Part shown: positions 7,418-15,868 of the stretch, piece by piece
Layout of the letters: every line of letters starts with the position of its first letter
Position numbering within the stretch: the first letter of the stretch is position 1
Source: Bacteroidota bacterium
GTDB taxonomy: Bacteria > Bacteroidota > Bacteroidia > Palsa-965
DNA length: 64,000 nt
Direction of reading: 5' to 3'
Assembly (NCBI GenBank): GCA_016194975.1
Contig: JACQAM010000022.1
Coordinates: 62,001-126,000 of the forward strand
The notes under the pieces: generated by a model
The model's input: only the letters and a program-made list of their open reading frames with translations
Database searches by the model: none
What the model was told of the DNA's origin: nothing
Translations under genes and position numbers: made by a program

Positions 7418-9217
7418 ATGAAAAAGCTAATTATCCCTGCATCCCTGATCGCCATTGTGGTCATTGCAGTATCTGTTTATCATTCAAAGAATGTTCAGCC
7501 CGCTTCGGGCGCAGGCGCAAGCATGATAGCGCCCGCGCGCACCACAACCACGATCGCGCAGGACACGCGTCACCCGTACGAGGAAAGTTTTTCGGCGCTG
7601 AATATTCCGGAAAGCGAGAAACAACATTTTACGCTCAATGCAAGATCGGCGCAGGTGATCGTGGGAAACAGCGGCACCATTATTTCCATTCCGGAAGATG
7701 CATTCGCAGACAAGAATGGAAATCCTGTTACAGGAAAAGTGAAAATGCAGATCGTGGAAGGAATAAGCAATGCCGACATTATGAAAATGAATCTCGGCAC
7801 AATGAGCGACCAGGGGCTTCTGCAAACAGGAGGAATGGTTTACATGAATGCGCTTTCCGAGAATGGCGATACGCTTTCATTGCAGAAAGGAAAAGAATTA
7901 GAAGTGGAAATTCCGGCAGCACATGTAAAAGAGGGAATGAAATTGTGGAATGGAGAAGTTCAGAAAGACGGAAGCCTGTTATGGAAAAATCCGCAGGATC
8001 TGAAAAACGGATTGCGCGATGTGCCGGTGGAAAATATAGATTCTTCATTGGCAAAAGCCGGAAAGAAATCGAAATATAATTTGGATTCTCAAAACGAAAT
8101 GTTCCTGGCGCGCCGTGCCGCGTGGGGCTATACCTATTGGGGAAATGCAGGCAACATTACCGATTCATCACTCATCGACGCGTATAAAGTTTTGGGAGCC
8201 GACACACTTTTTCATTGGAAAACAGGAATGAGCGGAGTGGATTCTGTTGTAAATGTTTTGATGGATTACAGGACAAGAGGATACGATGCGGGAGATGTTT
8301 CGAATCAATTTTCCGACACCTCCAATGTAGTTTTGACGTCGAACAATTTTTCGAACGGCTCTCTTGTTCATCTCGACGACAAAAAATTTGAGCACACGAA
8401 TATTTCTACTGCAGAATTCCGTTCGCGTTTGCCTTTCATTCGCCAGGCGTGCGATCAGAAGATCATGAATTGCTATACTGATAATCCGAATCGTGCATTG
8501 TGGAAAAGCGATGGAGCTGCCGCAGATTCTCTCGATAAAATTTCCTGTCCGTTGGCAGAAGTATTCCGCGAATTTGCAAAACTGAAACAGGACAAGATCG
8601 ATCCGAAAGATCCGCACACAGTGGCCGCGCTCGATAATGCAAGAAATATTGCATTGCAGAATTATTCGCGCAATGTTCGTAATGACGATGTAACTTTGGG
8701 AGGAAAATACGGAGGATTCGGATCTTATTCTTTCGGAATGAAAAAATTAGGATGGGCGAATGTAGATCGCTTAATGCACAATTGCGGGGCGAATGATGTG
8801 GCGACTTTTTTCAACGCGCATCTTGACGGAATTAATTCCAATGAAAATCCTCAGGTATCACTGCTCATTCCCGACCAGGAAATTTTTATTCCGGGATACA
8901 AACGCCCGAACGGCGATTATTCGTTTACGCATGGAGAACAGGAGCAGGAAGCATTTTATCCGAAAGGAACGACGGCATATATTTTTGCAAGAACAGGAGA
9001 CGGAAATAAATTGCGCTACGTGCTGAAAAAATTTGTGATGGGCGAAAATAAAATTGAAAATGCAACACTCGCGCCCGGAACAGAAAATGAAATGATACGT
9101 GCGCTGGGAAATCAGCCGGTGAATGACGATGACAATACGATCATCGACGACTGGACCACGAGAAATCTGAAAAGCGGATGGGGGTGTATTTGTGCAGGTG
9201 AAGAAAGGGCCAAATGA
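7418..9217 (+). CDS. Hypothetical exported protein
   Basis: 599 residues from MKKLIIPASLIAI, an uncleaved or cleaved hydrophobic N-terminus; the upstream open frame overlaps the divergent lipocalin-like gene and is not credible. Residues about 80-170 contain GTIISIPEDAFADKNGNPV and GLLQTGGMVYMNA, a recurring domain in Bacteroidota exported proteins that reads like a beta-sandwich (ZU5-like). No T9SS tail is visible. The last residues (GWGCICAGE) hold two cysteines. It is followed by a strong terminator. Function unknown. Confidence 0.75.
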   Translation: MKKLIIPASLIAIVVIAVSVYHSKNVQPASGAGASMIAPARTTTTIAQDTRHPYEESFSALNIPESEKQHFTLNARSAQVIVGNSGTIISIPEDAFADKNGNPVTGKVKMQIVEGISNADIMKMNLGTMSDQGLLQTGGMVYMNALSENGDTLSLQKGKELEVEIPAAHVKEGMKLWNGEVQKDGSLLWKNPQDLKNGLRDVPVENIDSSLAKAGKKSKYNLDSQNEMFLARRAAWGYTYWGNAGNITDSSLIDAYKVLGADTLFHWKTGMSGVDSVVNVLMDYRTRGYDAGDVSNQFSDTSNVVLTSNNFSNGSLVHLDDKKFEHTNISTAEFRSRLPFIRQACDQKIMNCYTDNPNRALWKSDGAAADSLDKISCPLAEVFREFAKLKQDKIDPKDPHTVAALDNARNIALQNYSRNVRNDDVTLGGKYGGFGSYSFGMKKLGWANVDRLMHNCGANDVATFFNAHLDGINSNENPQVSLLIPDQEIFIPGYKRPNGDYSFTHGEQEQEAFYPKGTTAYIFARTGDGNKLRYVLKKFVMGENKIENATLAPGTENEMIRALGNQPVNDDDNTIIDDWTTRNLKSGWGCICAGEERAK

Positions 9218-9251
9218 TTTTGAGAAGCACCGGCCCATCTCAGATCGGGAA

Positions 9252-9279
9252 AACACTCTTCGGGGTGTTTTTCTTTTTT
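9252..9279 (+). terminator. Rho-independent terminator with UUCG loop
   Basis: AACACTC / GGGTGTT form a seven-pair stem around TTCG (9259-9262), followed by TTTTCTTTTTT. It ends the transcript of the 7418-9217 gene. Confidence 0.8.
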
Positions 9280-9303
9280 AAAAAGTACAATCGAATTTTC
9301 TCC

Positions 9304-9311
9304 TAATTTTG
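9304..9311 (+). promoter_or_regulatory. -7 box TAATTTTG
   Basis: Perfect TAnnTTTG, 30 bases before the ATG of the outer-membrane barrel gene at 9342 and directly after the preceding terminator. Confidence 0.5.
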
Positions 9312-9341
9312 ATTCGCCGCCCCACGGAAATCAAAATTACC

Positions 9342-10040
9342 ATGAAACAGAAAAATATTTTTCTCACCGCGGCATTTCTCATTTTATTTTTTTCACTTCA
9401 CGCGCAGTTCCGTGCCGGGGTCGGTTTATGCGGCGTGTCGTCAGACATAAAGGGCGCCGATTTTCTCGACGGTGATAATGATTTCAATAAAGCGGGATTT
9501 TCTGCGGGACTTATTCTTAATTCATTCATTGATGAGCAGAACAGTTTCCAGTTTGAACTGAATTACATTACCAAGGGCACTATGCAAAAATCCGATTCGG
9601 CAAACAATCATTATTTTAAACTTGCGCTCGATTATGTAGAAGTTCCGTTTGTTTATCGCCATCGAATGGATTTTGTTCTCAATAAAAAAGAAAGAAAAAA
9701 TTTTGAAATTGAATTCGGCGCATCTGTCGGGCGCCTGGTAAAGATCAGGGACATTTACAATAATTATTACCAGACGTACAACACGGATCAATTTCATTAT
9801 ACAGACGTGAGCATTTTGCTCGGGCTTAATTACCACATCAGCGAACACTTTTATGCCGGGCTTCGCTATTCGAACAGCGTGATTCCGGTGATGGATAAAA
9901 ACAAAGCGCTGTTTGCGCGGCGATTTACGATCAACAACGGAAACAATATGGTTTACCAGTTGGGAGTGCATTATGTTTTTGGAAATCCGAATAAAGCGAA
10001 GGAGCACGACGGAAGCGAAGGCGACAGCGGAAACCAATAG
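9342..10040 (+). CDS. Outer membrane beta-barrel protein (PorT-like family)
   Basis: 232 residues starting MKQKNIFLTAAFLILFF with a signal peptide ending HAQ. After it come alternating strands typical of the small eight-stranded barrels of the outer-membrane beta-barrel families in Bacteroidota (FRAGVGLCG, NSFQFELNYITKG, LDYVEVPFVYRHR, FYAGLRYSNSV, MVYQLGVHYVFG). The final residues (VYQLGVHYVFG then a charged tail) place the last strand before a soluble end. It probably sits in the outer membrane as a structural or binding protein; substrate unknown. Confidence 0.75.
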   Translation: MKQKNIFLTAAFLILFFSLHAQFRAGVGLCGVSSDIKGADFLDGDNDFNKAGFSAGLILNSFIDEQNSFQFELNYITKGTMQKSDSANNHYFKLALDYVEVPFVYRHRMDFVLNKKERKNFEIEFGASVGRLVKIRDIYNNYYQTYNTDQFHYTDVSILLGLNYHISEHFYAGLRYSNSVIPVMDKNKALFARRFTINNGNNMVYQLGVHYVFGNPNKAKEHDGSEGDSGNQ

Positions 10041-10103
10041 TCGTTTTTCAAGGAGGGTTTTGTTATATTAGTAGGGACAATTCCCACTAAAAAAATCTGC
10101 AAC

Positions 10104-13100
10104 TTGAAAAATATTTACACCTTCTTTCTTGCCGCCCTGTTCTCTTTCGCGCTGAACGCACAGCAATACCTCAATCAAAACGGGCTCAACAACCGCAACG
10201 CGCAGAAACCGGCGAACTTTTATGATGTGCAGCGCGCATTCAATTCCTATTGGGAAAATAAAACACCGTCGGATACGGAATCGGAAAATGCCGAGGACGA
10301 CGGCTACCAGCAATTTAAACGCTGGGAATCTTTTGCAGAACAGCGCACTTTTCCGAGCGGGAATTTTCCTTCCCCCGAAATTCTTTTCCAGCAATACCAG
10401 GCGTATAAAAATCAATACCCGCATTCGAATATGAATGTGGCCTCTGCCAACTGGTCGTTCTTCGGGCCCAATGTAATTCCCGGAAACGGCGGCGGCGCAG
10501 GAAGAATAAATTGCATTGCATTCGATCCTGCAAATTCAAATATCATCTGGATCGGCGCCGCTTGCGGAGGATTATGGAAATCTACCGACGGAGGAGTAAC
10601 GTGGTTTTCAAATACAGATCTTCTTCCTGCGCTGAGCATTTCTGATATTGTCATTGATCCTTCCAATCCGCAAACGATGTACATCGCAACCGGCGACAAA
10701 TACGGAATTTATTACCAGTACGAAGTGTGGGGACATTATTCCGCAGGAGTTTTGAAATCAACAGATGGCGGGTTGTCCTGGAACACAACCGGGCTGAATT
10801 ATGCGCTCATGAATCTTACGCTCATCCAGCGCCTGATCATCGATCCTTCCAATGCCAGCATTCTTTATGCAGCCACCAACCAGGGAATTTTCAAAACCAC
10901 CGATGCGGCAGTAACGTGGAGCAGCATCCGTTCGGGAAAATTTTATGATATGGAAATGAAACCTGGAACATCAGGTACGCTTTACGCAGGCGACAGCACG
11001 GGCGTGATCGTTTCCACCAACAGCGGGGGAACATGGAATTATGTGCCGACTGTTACATCAACCGGAAGAACTTCCATTGCTGTAACTCCGGCAAATGTGA
11101 ATGTAGTTTATGTTTGGAGCGAAGGCGGTGGATTTTATTATTCCAATAATTCAGCAACATCATTTATCGTGCGAACAGATCCTTCTTCCAGTTGCACGCC
11201 TTATGGATATTACGACATGGTGCTTGAAGTTTCTCCCACGAATGAAAATATTCTTGCCACCGGCGGACTCAGTGTTGCCAAAACTACCAATGGAGGAGTG
11301 GCATGGACAACCACTTCCGACTATAACTGGCCGAATACAAATTATGTTCACGCCGATAATCACGCTTTGAAATTTCTTCCGGGAAGCGCTACTAATTTTT
11401 TTTCCTGTAACGATGGAGGAATTTTTAAAACCACCGATCAGGGAAATACGTGGAGTGATCTCAGCGGAGGAATTGCCATCAAACAATATTATCGCATCGG
11501 CGGTTCTGCGCTCACGCCTTCGCTCATATACGGGGGCGCGCAGGACAACGGAACAGACCAGGTGACAGGAGTGAGTACGGCGAATCATGTTTACGGCGCA
11601 GATGGTGAAGAATGTCTCGTGGATTATTCCGATGACAATATTGTTTTTGTTTCTTATCAGAACGGAGCATTCCAGCGATCAACCGACGGAGGCGCATCTT
11701 TTTCTCCTACGAGTGCATTTGGCTGCGACTGGACTTCGCCGCTCATTATGGATCCTTCGAATCACGACATTATGTACATGGGATCGACTGATGTATTGCA
11801 ATCGACGGATAACGGAGTAACGTGGAATAATATTTCCAATGGTGCATTTGATGGCGGCTGTTTGTATTCGCTGGAGATCTGTCAGAATAATCCGCAGTGT
11901 ATTTATGCTGCAACGTTCGGGCACATTTACAGAACAACTAATGGCGGAGTAACGTGGACGAATATTACCGGAACACTTCCTGTTGGAAGCGCTGCGATTT
12001 CAGGAATTACAATAAAAGATTCTGATCCGAATTCGGCGTGGGTAACGTTCTCCGGATTTTCTGCGCCCGATAAAGTTTATTATACCAATGACGGAGGAGC
12101 ATCATGGTCGAATGTTTCGGGAACACTTCCGAATATTCCTGCGAACTGCATCGAATACCAGAACGGAAGTAACGATCTTCTTTATCTCGGAACGGATCTC
12201 GGTGTTTTTTATATGGACGCTACCATGAACGACTGGCTGCCGTACAATAATGGAATGCCCAATGTGATCATTGATGAACTGGAAATAAATTACGGAGTGA
12301 GCAAACTCCGCGCGGCAACTTACGGAAGAGGAATATGGGAAAGTGATCTGCAGGTTTCTTCATTGGTAAATCTTGATGCAAGTGCGTTCGGTATGTCCTA
12401 TCCTCCGACTACAACATGCGACACCGCGATCGCGCCCGTCATACGCATACGCAACGCGGGCGTGGACACGATCTTCAATGCAGAACTTCATTACAAAATG
12501 GATGCGCAATCGTGGCAGGTTTACAACTGGAGCGGAACACTTGCTTCTTTAGCAATAGCGAATATAACTTTGCCTGTTTTCAATCTCACTGCGGGCGCAC
12601 ACACGCTCGTGGCGTACACAGCAAATCCGAATTTACTTGCAGACATGAACAACAACAACGACACGATCACGCGATCGTTCACAATTTTATCGAATGCCGT
12701 TGGCGCAACTCCGCCTCCGGTCGTTGAAGGATTTGTGAATAATATTTTTCCGCCGGCAAACTGGCAATTAGAAAACTCATCCGCGCTCTGGTCGAGATCG
12801 GTTGCGTGCGGAGGATATACCGCGAACGGGCAAAGTGCGATGGCAGATTTTTATAATATTTCATCGGGCACAGATGTGCTTGCAACTCCTTTCATCGATC
12901 TTACAAATTCTGTAGCGCCGATCACCCTGTATTTTGACGTGGCCTATGCGCCCTACGATCCGACTTATCTCGACAGCATGTTCATCGATCTTTATTCTGA
13001 TTGTGGCGGAACGGAAACGGTGCTGTACAAAAAAGGATATCTCTCGCTTGCCACTGCGCCTGCGCAAGCCACACCGTTTGTTCCCGCGCCCGCGCAATGG

Positions 13101-13502
13101 AGAACAGACACGCTTCATCTTGATTCACTTGCCGGCCATTCTCCAATGAGAATTCGTTTTATTGCCAAGAGTGGATACGGAAACCAATTGTATATCGACA
13201 ACATCAACATCAGCGGAAATGCAGTGGGAATTTCACCGCAGAATTCCACTTCAGAATTTTCTGTTTATCCGAACCCGGCAGATAATGCGGTGAACATCGA
13301 ATGGTCGTCCGGCCGCGGCGGAGAAATTCTTTTCGTGATGTATGATGTGACCGGGAAAGAAATTCTGCGCAAGCAGGAGAACGCATCACCGGGAATAAAC
13401 CGGTTCACGATCAATACTTCCGATCTTCCTTCAGGAATTTATTTGTTGAGGGCAAATGAGAACGGGATCCTACACACGCAAAGAATTTCTGTTGCGAAAT
13501 AA
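10104..13502 (+). CDS. Large secreted BNR/VPS10-type propeller protein with T9SS sorting domain
   Basis: 1132 residues from a TTG start that puts a good signal peptide (IYTFFLAALFSFALNAQ) at the N-terminus. Residues about 115-750 hold many sialidase-like BNR motifs (STDGGVTW, KTTDAAVTW, TTDQGNTW, STDNGVTW, TTNGGVTW), which predict one or two beta-propellers. Then come CARDB-like and jelly-roll-like segments (residues about 760-1050) and a T9SS type A tail (FSVYPNPADNAVNIEW ... GIYLLRANENG). No sialidase catalytic residues can be claimed. A cell-surface binding or adhesion role is plausible but unproven. Confidence 0.85.
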   Translation: MKNIYTFFLAALFSFALNAQQYLNQNGLNNRNAQKPANFYDVQRAFNSYWENKTPSDTESENAEDDGYQQFKRWESFAEQRTFPSGNFPSPEILFQQYQAYKNQYPHSNMNVASANWSFFGPNVIPGNGGGAGRINCIAFDPANSNIIWIGAACGGLWKSTDGGVTWFSNTDLLPALSISDIVIDPSNPQTMYIATGDKYGIYYQYEVWGHYSAGVLKSTDGGLSWNTTGLNYALMNLTLIQRLIIDPSNASILYAATNQGIFKTTDAAVTWSSIRSGKFYDMEMKPGTSGTLYAGDSTGVIVSTNSGGTWNYVPTVTSTGRTSIAVTPANVNVVYVWSEGGGFYYSNNSATSFIVRTDPSSSCTPYGYYDMVLEVSPTNENILATGGLSVAKTTNGGVAWTTTSDYNWPNTNYVHADNHALKFLPGSATNFFSCNDGGIFKTTDQGNTWSDLSGGIAIKQYYRIGGSALTPSLIYGGAQDNGTDQVTGVSTANHVYGADGEECLVDYSDDNIVFVSYQNGAFQRSTDGGASFSPTSAFGCDWTSPLIMDPSNHDIMYMGSTDVLQSTDNGVTWNNISNGAFDGGCLYSLEICQNNPQCIYAATFGHIYRTTNGGVTWTNITGTLPVGSAAISGITIKDSDPNSAWVTFSGFSAPDKVYYTNDGGASWSNVSGTLPNIPANCIEYQNGSNDLLYLGTDLGVFYMDATMNDWLPYNNGMPNVIIDELEINYGVSKLRAATYGRGIWESDLQVSSLVNLDASAFGMSYPPTTTCDTAIAPVIRIRNAGVDTIFNAELHYKMDAQSWQVYNWSGTLASLAIANITLPVFNLTAGAHTLVAYTANPNLLADMNNNNDTITRSFTILSNAVGATPPPVVEGFVNNIFPPANWQLENSSALWSRSVACGGYTANGQSAMADFYNISSGTDVLATPFIDLTNSVAPITLYFDVAYAPYDPTYLDSMFIDLYSDCGGTETVLYKKGYLSLATAPAQATPFVPAPAQWRTDTLHLDSLAGHSPMRIRFIAKSGYGNQLYIDNINISGNAVGISPQNSTSEFSVYPNPADNAVNIEWSSGRGGEILFVMYDVTGKEILRKQENASPGINRFTINTSDLPSGIYLLRANENGILHTQRISVAK

Positions 13503-13518
13503 GCCGGCGCGTTCCAGT

Positions 13519-13550
13519 TTTGCGAATGTGTATAAAATTGATTATTTTTG
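13519..13550 (+). promoter_or_regulatory. Promoter of vapBC (TTTG - 20 - TATTTTTG)
   Basis: TTTG at 13519-13522 and TATTTTTG at 13543-13550 are separated by 20 bases, a near-ideal Bacteroidota promoter. The vapB ATG follows 20 bases later. Confidence 0.6.
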
Positions 13551-13570
13551 TGTATAATGAAAATCCGCAA

Positions 13571-13762
13571 ATGAGAACCAATATTGTATTGAACGACAAA
13601 CTTCTGAACGAAGCCATGCGTCTGAGCCATTCACAAACCAAGAAAGAAGTAGTGGAGCGGGCGCTTGAAAATTTTGTAAAATACATGAAGCGGAGAAAAA
13701 TGAAAGATCTTTTCGGAAAGATAAAATGGGAAGGAAATCTTAACGATATGCGCAGATCATGA
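13571..13762 (+). CDS. vapB: VapB-type antitoxin
   Basis: 63 residues from MRTNIVLNDKLLNEA; the open frame extends upstream to 13520 but runs across the promoter. The opening strand plus helices (LLNEAMRLSHSQTKKEVVERAL) match the ribbon-helix-helix antitoxins of the DUF2191/VapB group, which bind their own promoter and neutralise a PIN-domain partner. Its stop overlaps the vapC start (ATGA 13759-13762). Confidence 0.88.
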   Translation: MRTNIVLNDKLLNEAMRLSHSQTKKEVVERALENFVKYMKRRKMKDLFGKIKWEGNLNDMRRS

Positions 13763-14160
13763 ACCGTACCATGGTCGACACTTCTGTTTGGATTGATGCG
13801 ATCAACGGAGTAAAAAACAAGCAATCAAAATTGCTGCATGAACTGATCGAAGACGACGCCGGGGTTGTGTTGTGTCCCGTTATTATTCAGGAAATTCTCC
13901 AGGGAATAAAAAGTGACCAGGAATATAAGTTGGTGAAAGAAAATATTTTTGGATTTGAAATTATTTCACTCGATCCTGTTGAGGTTGCAGTTGGTGCGGC
14001 AGAACTATTCCGTGAAATGAGAAAAAAAGGAATTACAATCAGGAAGAGTAATGATTGCACCATTGCTTATTACGCCATAAAAAGCAATTCAACGCTTCTG
14101 CATAAAGACAATGATTTCCTTCGCATTGCCCGCCACACTAATTTAAAAATCTTCGGATGA
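13759..14160 (+). CDS. vapC: VapC-type PIN-domain ribonuclease toxin
   Basis: 133 residues with the four acidic positions of PIN nucleases: D7 (MVDTSVWID), E45 (VIIQEILQG), D99 (KSNDCTIAYYA) and D117/D119 (HKDNDF). Such toxins cut tRNA or rRNA when the antitoxin is degraded. It is complete and appears intact. The stop overlaps the start of the following secreted-protease gene by four bases, which ties that gene to the toxin's transcript. Confidence 0.92.
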   Translation: MNRTMVDTSVWIDAINGVKNKQSKLLHELIEDDAGVVLCPVIIQEILQGIKSDQEYKLVKENIFGFEIISLDPVEVAVGAAELFREMRKKGITIRKSNDCTIAYYAIKSNSTLLHKDNDFLRIARHTNLKIFG

Positions 14161-15812
14161 AAAATATTATTCCTACACTCCTGCTGGTTATTATTTGCAC
14201 CGACGTATTCGCCTACAGCAAATACTGGGTGAAATTCACAGACAAAAACGGAACGCCCTACTCTACTTCCAATCCATCGGCGTTTCTTTCTCCGCAAAGT
14301 ATTCAGCGAAGAACAAACCAAGGCATTGCCGTTACGTGGTATGATCTTCCTGTGAATCCGTCTTACATCAACCAGGTGCTTGCTACCGGCGCGGTCACGT
14401 TCAATTATTCTTCCCGCTGGCTGAATGCAATTTCCATTACCACGACCGATGCGGCAGCGCTCACCGCCATAAGCGGACTTTCATTTGTGATCAGCACTTC
14501 TCCGGTACAGCGGTTCGAAAATCCTGTTTCAGGAAGAGAAAAACCGAATGACGAGGAAATATTTTCGAATGAAAATTTACGTGAAGGCGCCCCACAGCAG
14601 GTTGTGTTAAATTACAACTATGGAATTTCCTACAACCAGGTACACCAGATCAATGTCGACTGCATGCACAGCGCAGGTTACAATGGCGCCGGAGTGGTGA
14701 TTGCGGTGCTCGATGATGGATTCATGAATGTGAATACCATTGGCGCATTCGACAGTCTCCGCACGGATAACCGCATTCTCGGCACGTATGATTTTGTTGC
14801 AGGCGTCACGAACGTTTACGGTGTAGGTGGACATGGAACGATGTGTCTTTCCGATATGGCAGCGAATATTCCGGGCCAGATGATAGGCACTGCACCGAAA
14901 GCGTCTTATTATTTATTGCGCACAGAAGAAGCAGCAACCGAATATATCATTGAAGAAGATAATTGGGTAGCGGGCGCTGAATATGCCGATAGTGTTGGCG
15001 CAAATATTATTTCCACTTCACTTTATTACACGCAATTCGATGATGCATCACAGAATCACACGTACGCGGATATGAACGGGCGCACTTCTGCATGCGCGAT
15101 TGCGGCTGTGTTCACGGCGCGCGTGGGCATGCTCACATTTGCGTGCGCAGGAAATTCCGGAACATCGGCGTGGTATTACGTAGGAACTCCTGCTGATGCA
15201 GATTCAATTCTTGCTGTTGGCGCAGTAGATGCAAGCGGAACACTCGCAAATTTTTCTTCACGCGGACCTTCATCTGACGGAAGAATAAAACCGGACATCA
15301 GCGCATGTGGCGTGAATGCGATCGTGGTGAACACGAGCGGAAATGTAACTGCGGCAAGCGGAACTTCATTTGCAACGCCATTGTCTGCAGGAGGCGCAGC
15401 GTGTTTGTGGCAGGCGAATCCTTCGTACACGAATATGCAATTGCGTCACGCGATACAGATGAGTTCGAGCCAATGGGCGGCGCCCGACAACAACAAAGGA
15501 TATGGCATTCCCGATTATTGTTTGTCGAATATTATTCTGAATGCAAATACAAATGAAACGGAAGAAAATATTTTCAGCATTTATCCAAATCCGAATAACG
15601 GGGAAATGATCTTTTCATTGGCGAATTCAACCGAACACGGCGTGATAGAAATTTATGACGCAACGGGAAAATTAGTGCAGACGATAAATGTGAATGCAGG
15701 AGAAAAAAATATTCCGGTGAATGAAGAAGGCCTCGGCGAAGGAATTTATTTTGTCCGGGTGAAAAACGGCGAAACAATATTGCTTTCACAAAGGTTCGCG
15801 ATCGTGAAATAA
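14157..15812 (+). CDS. Subtilisin-like S8 serine protease with T9SS sorting domain
   Basis: 551 residues with a signal peptide (NIIPTLLLVIICTDVFAYS), an N-terminal propeptide-like region, and the S8 triad: D186 in VIAVLDDGF, H226 in GGHGTMCLSDMA, S404 in SGTSFATPLSAGG. The tail FSIYPNPNNGEMIFSL ... GIYFVRVKNGE is a T9SS type A domain, so it is exported through the outer membrane. The ATG overlaps the vapC stop (ATGA). The exact cleavage specificity cannot be read. A catalytic set this complete argues for an active protease. Confidence 0.93.
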   Translation: MKNIIPTLLLVIICTDVFAYSKYWVKFTDKNGTPYSTSNPSAFLSPQSIQRRTNQGIAVTWYDLPVNPSYINQVLATGAVTFNYSSRWLNAISITTTDAAALTAISGLSFVISTSPVQRFENPVSGREKPNDEEIFSNENLREGAPQQVVLNYNYGISYNQVHQINVDCMHSAGYNGAGVVIAVLDDGFMNVNTIGAFDSLRTDNRILGTYDFVAGVTNVYGVGGHGTMCLSDMAANIPGQMIGTAPKASYYLLRTEEAATEYIIEEDNWVAGAEYADSVGANIISTSLYYTQFDDASQNHTYADMNGRTSACAIAAVFTARVGMLTFACAGNSGTSAWYYVGTPADADSILAVGAVDASGTLANFSSRGPSSDGRIKPDISACGVNAIVVNTSGNVTAASGTSFATPLSAGGAACLWQANPSYTNMQLRHAIQMSSSQWAAPDNNKGYGIPDYCLSNIILNANTNETEENIFSIYPNPNNGEMIFSLANSTEHGVIEIYDATGKLVQTINVNAGEKNIPVNEEGLGEGIYFVRVKNGETILLSQRFAIVK

Positions 15813-15816
15813 TTCA

Positions 15817-15832
15817 CTACATCATCATGTAG
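15817..15832. promoter_or_regulatory. Operator-like inverted repeat CTACAT-CATC-ATGTAG
   Basis: Perfect six-base arms around four bases, 22 bases before the TAATTTG box (15855-15861) of the histidine kinase gene. The same core (CATCATGTAG) stands at the matching place before the propeller gene at 21213. It may be a binding site of the NarL-type regulator encoded at 18911; this is inference. Confidence 0.5.
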
Positions 15833-15868
15833 GTTTACCTTCGGGAACATTCTGTAATTTGCACACGA

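Noticed and set aside
10069-10089. Imperfect hairpin TAGTAGGGA/TCCCACTA before the 10104 gene
   Set aside because: Short, with a bulge, and not near a clear promoter box; too weak to call.
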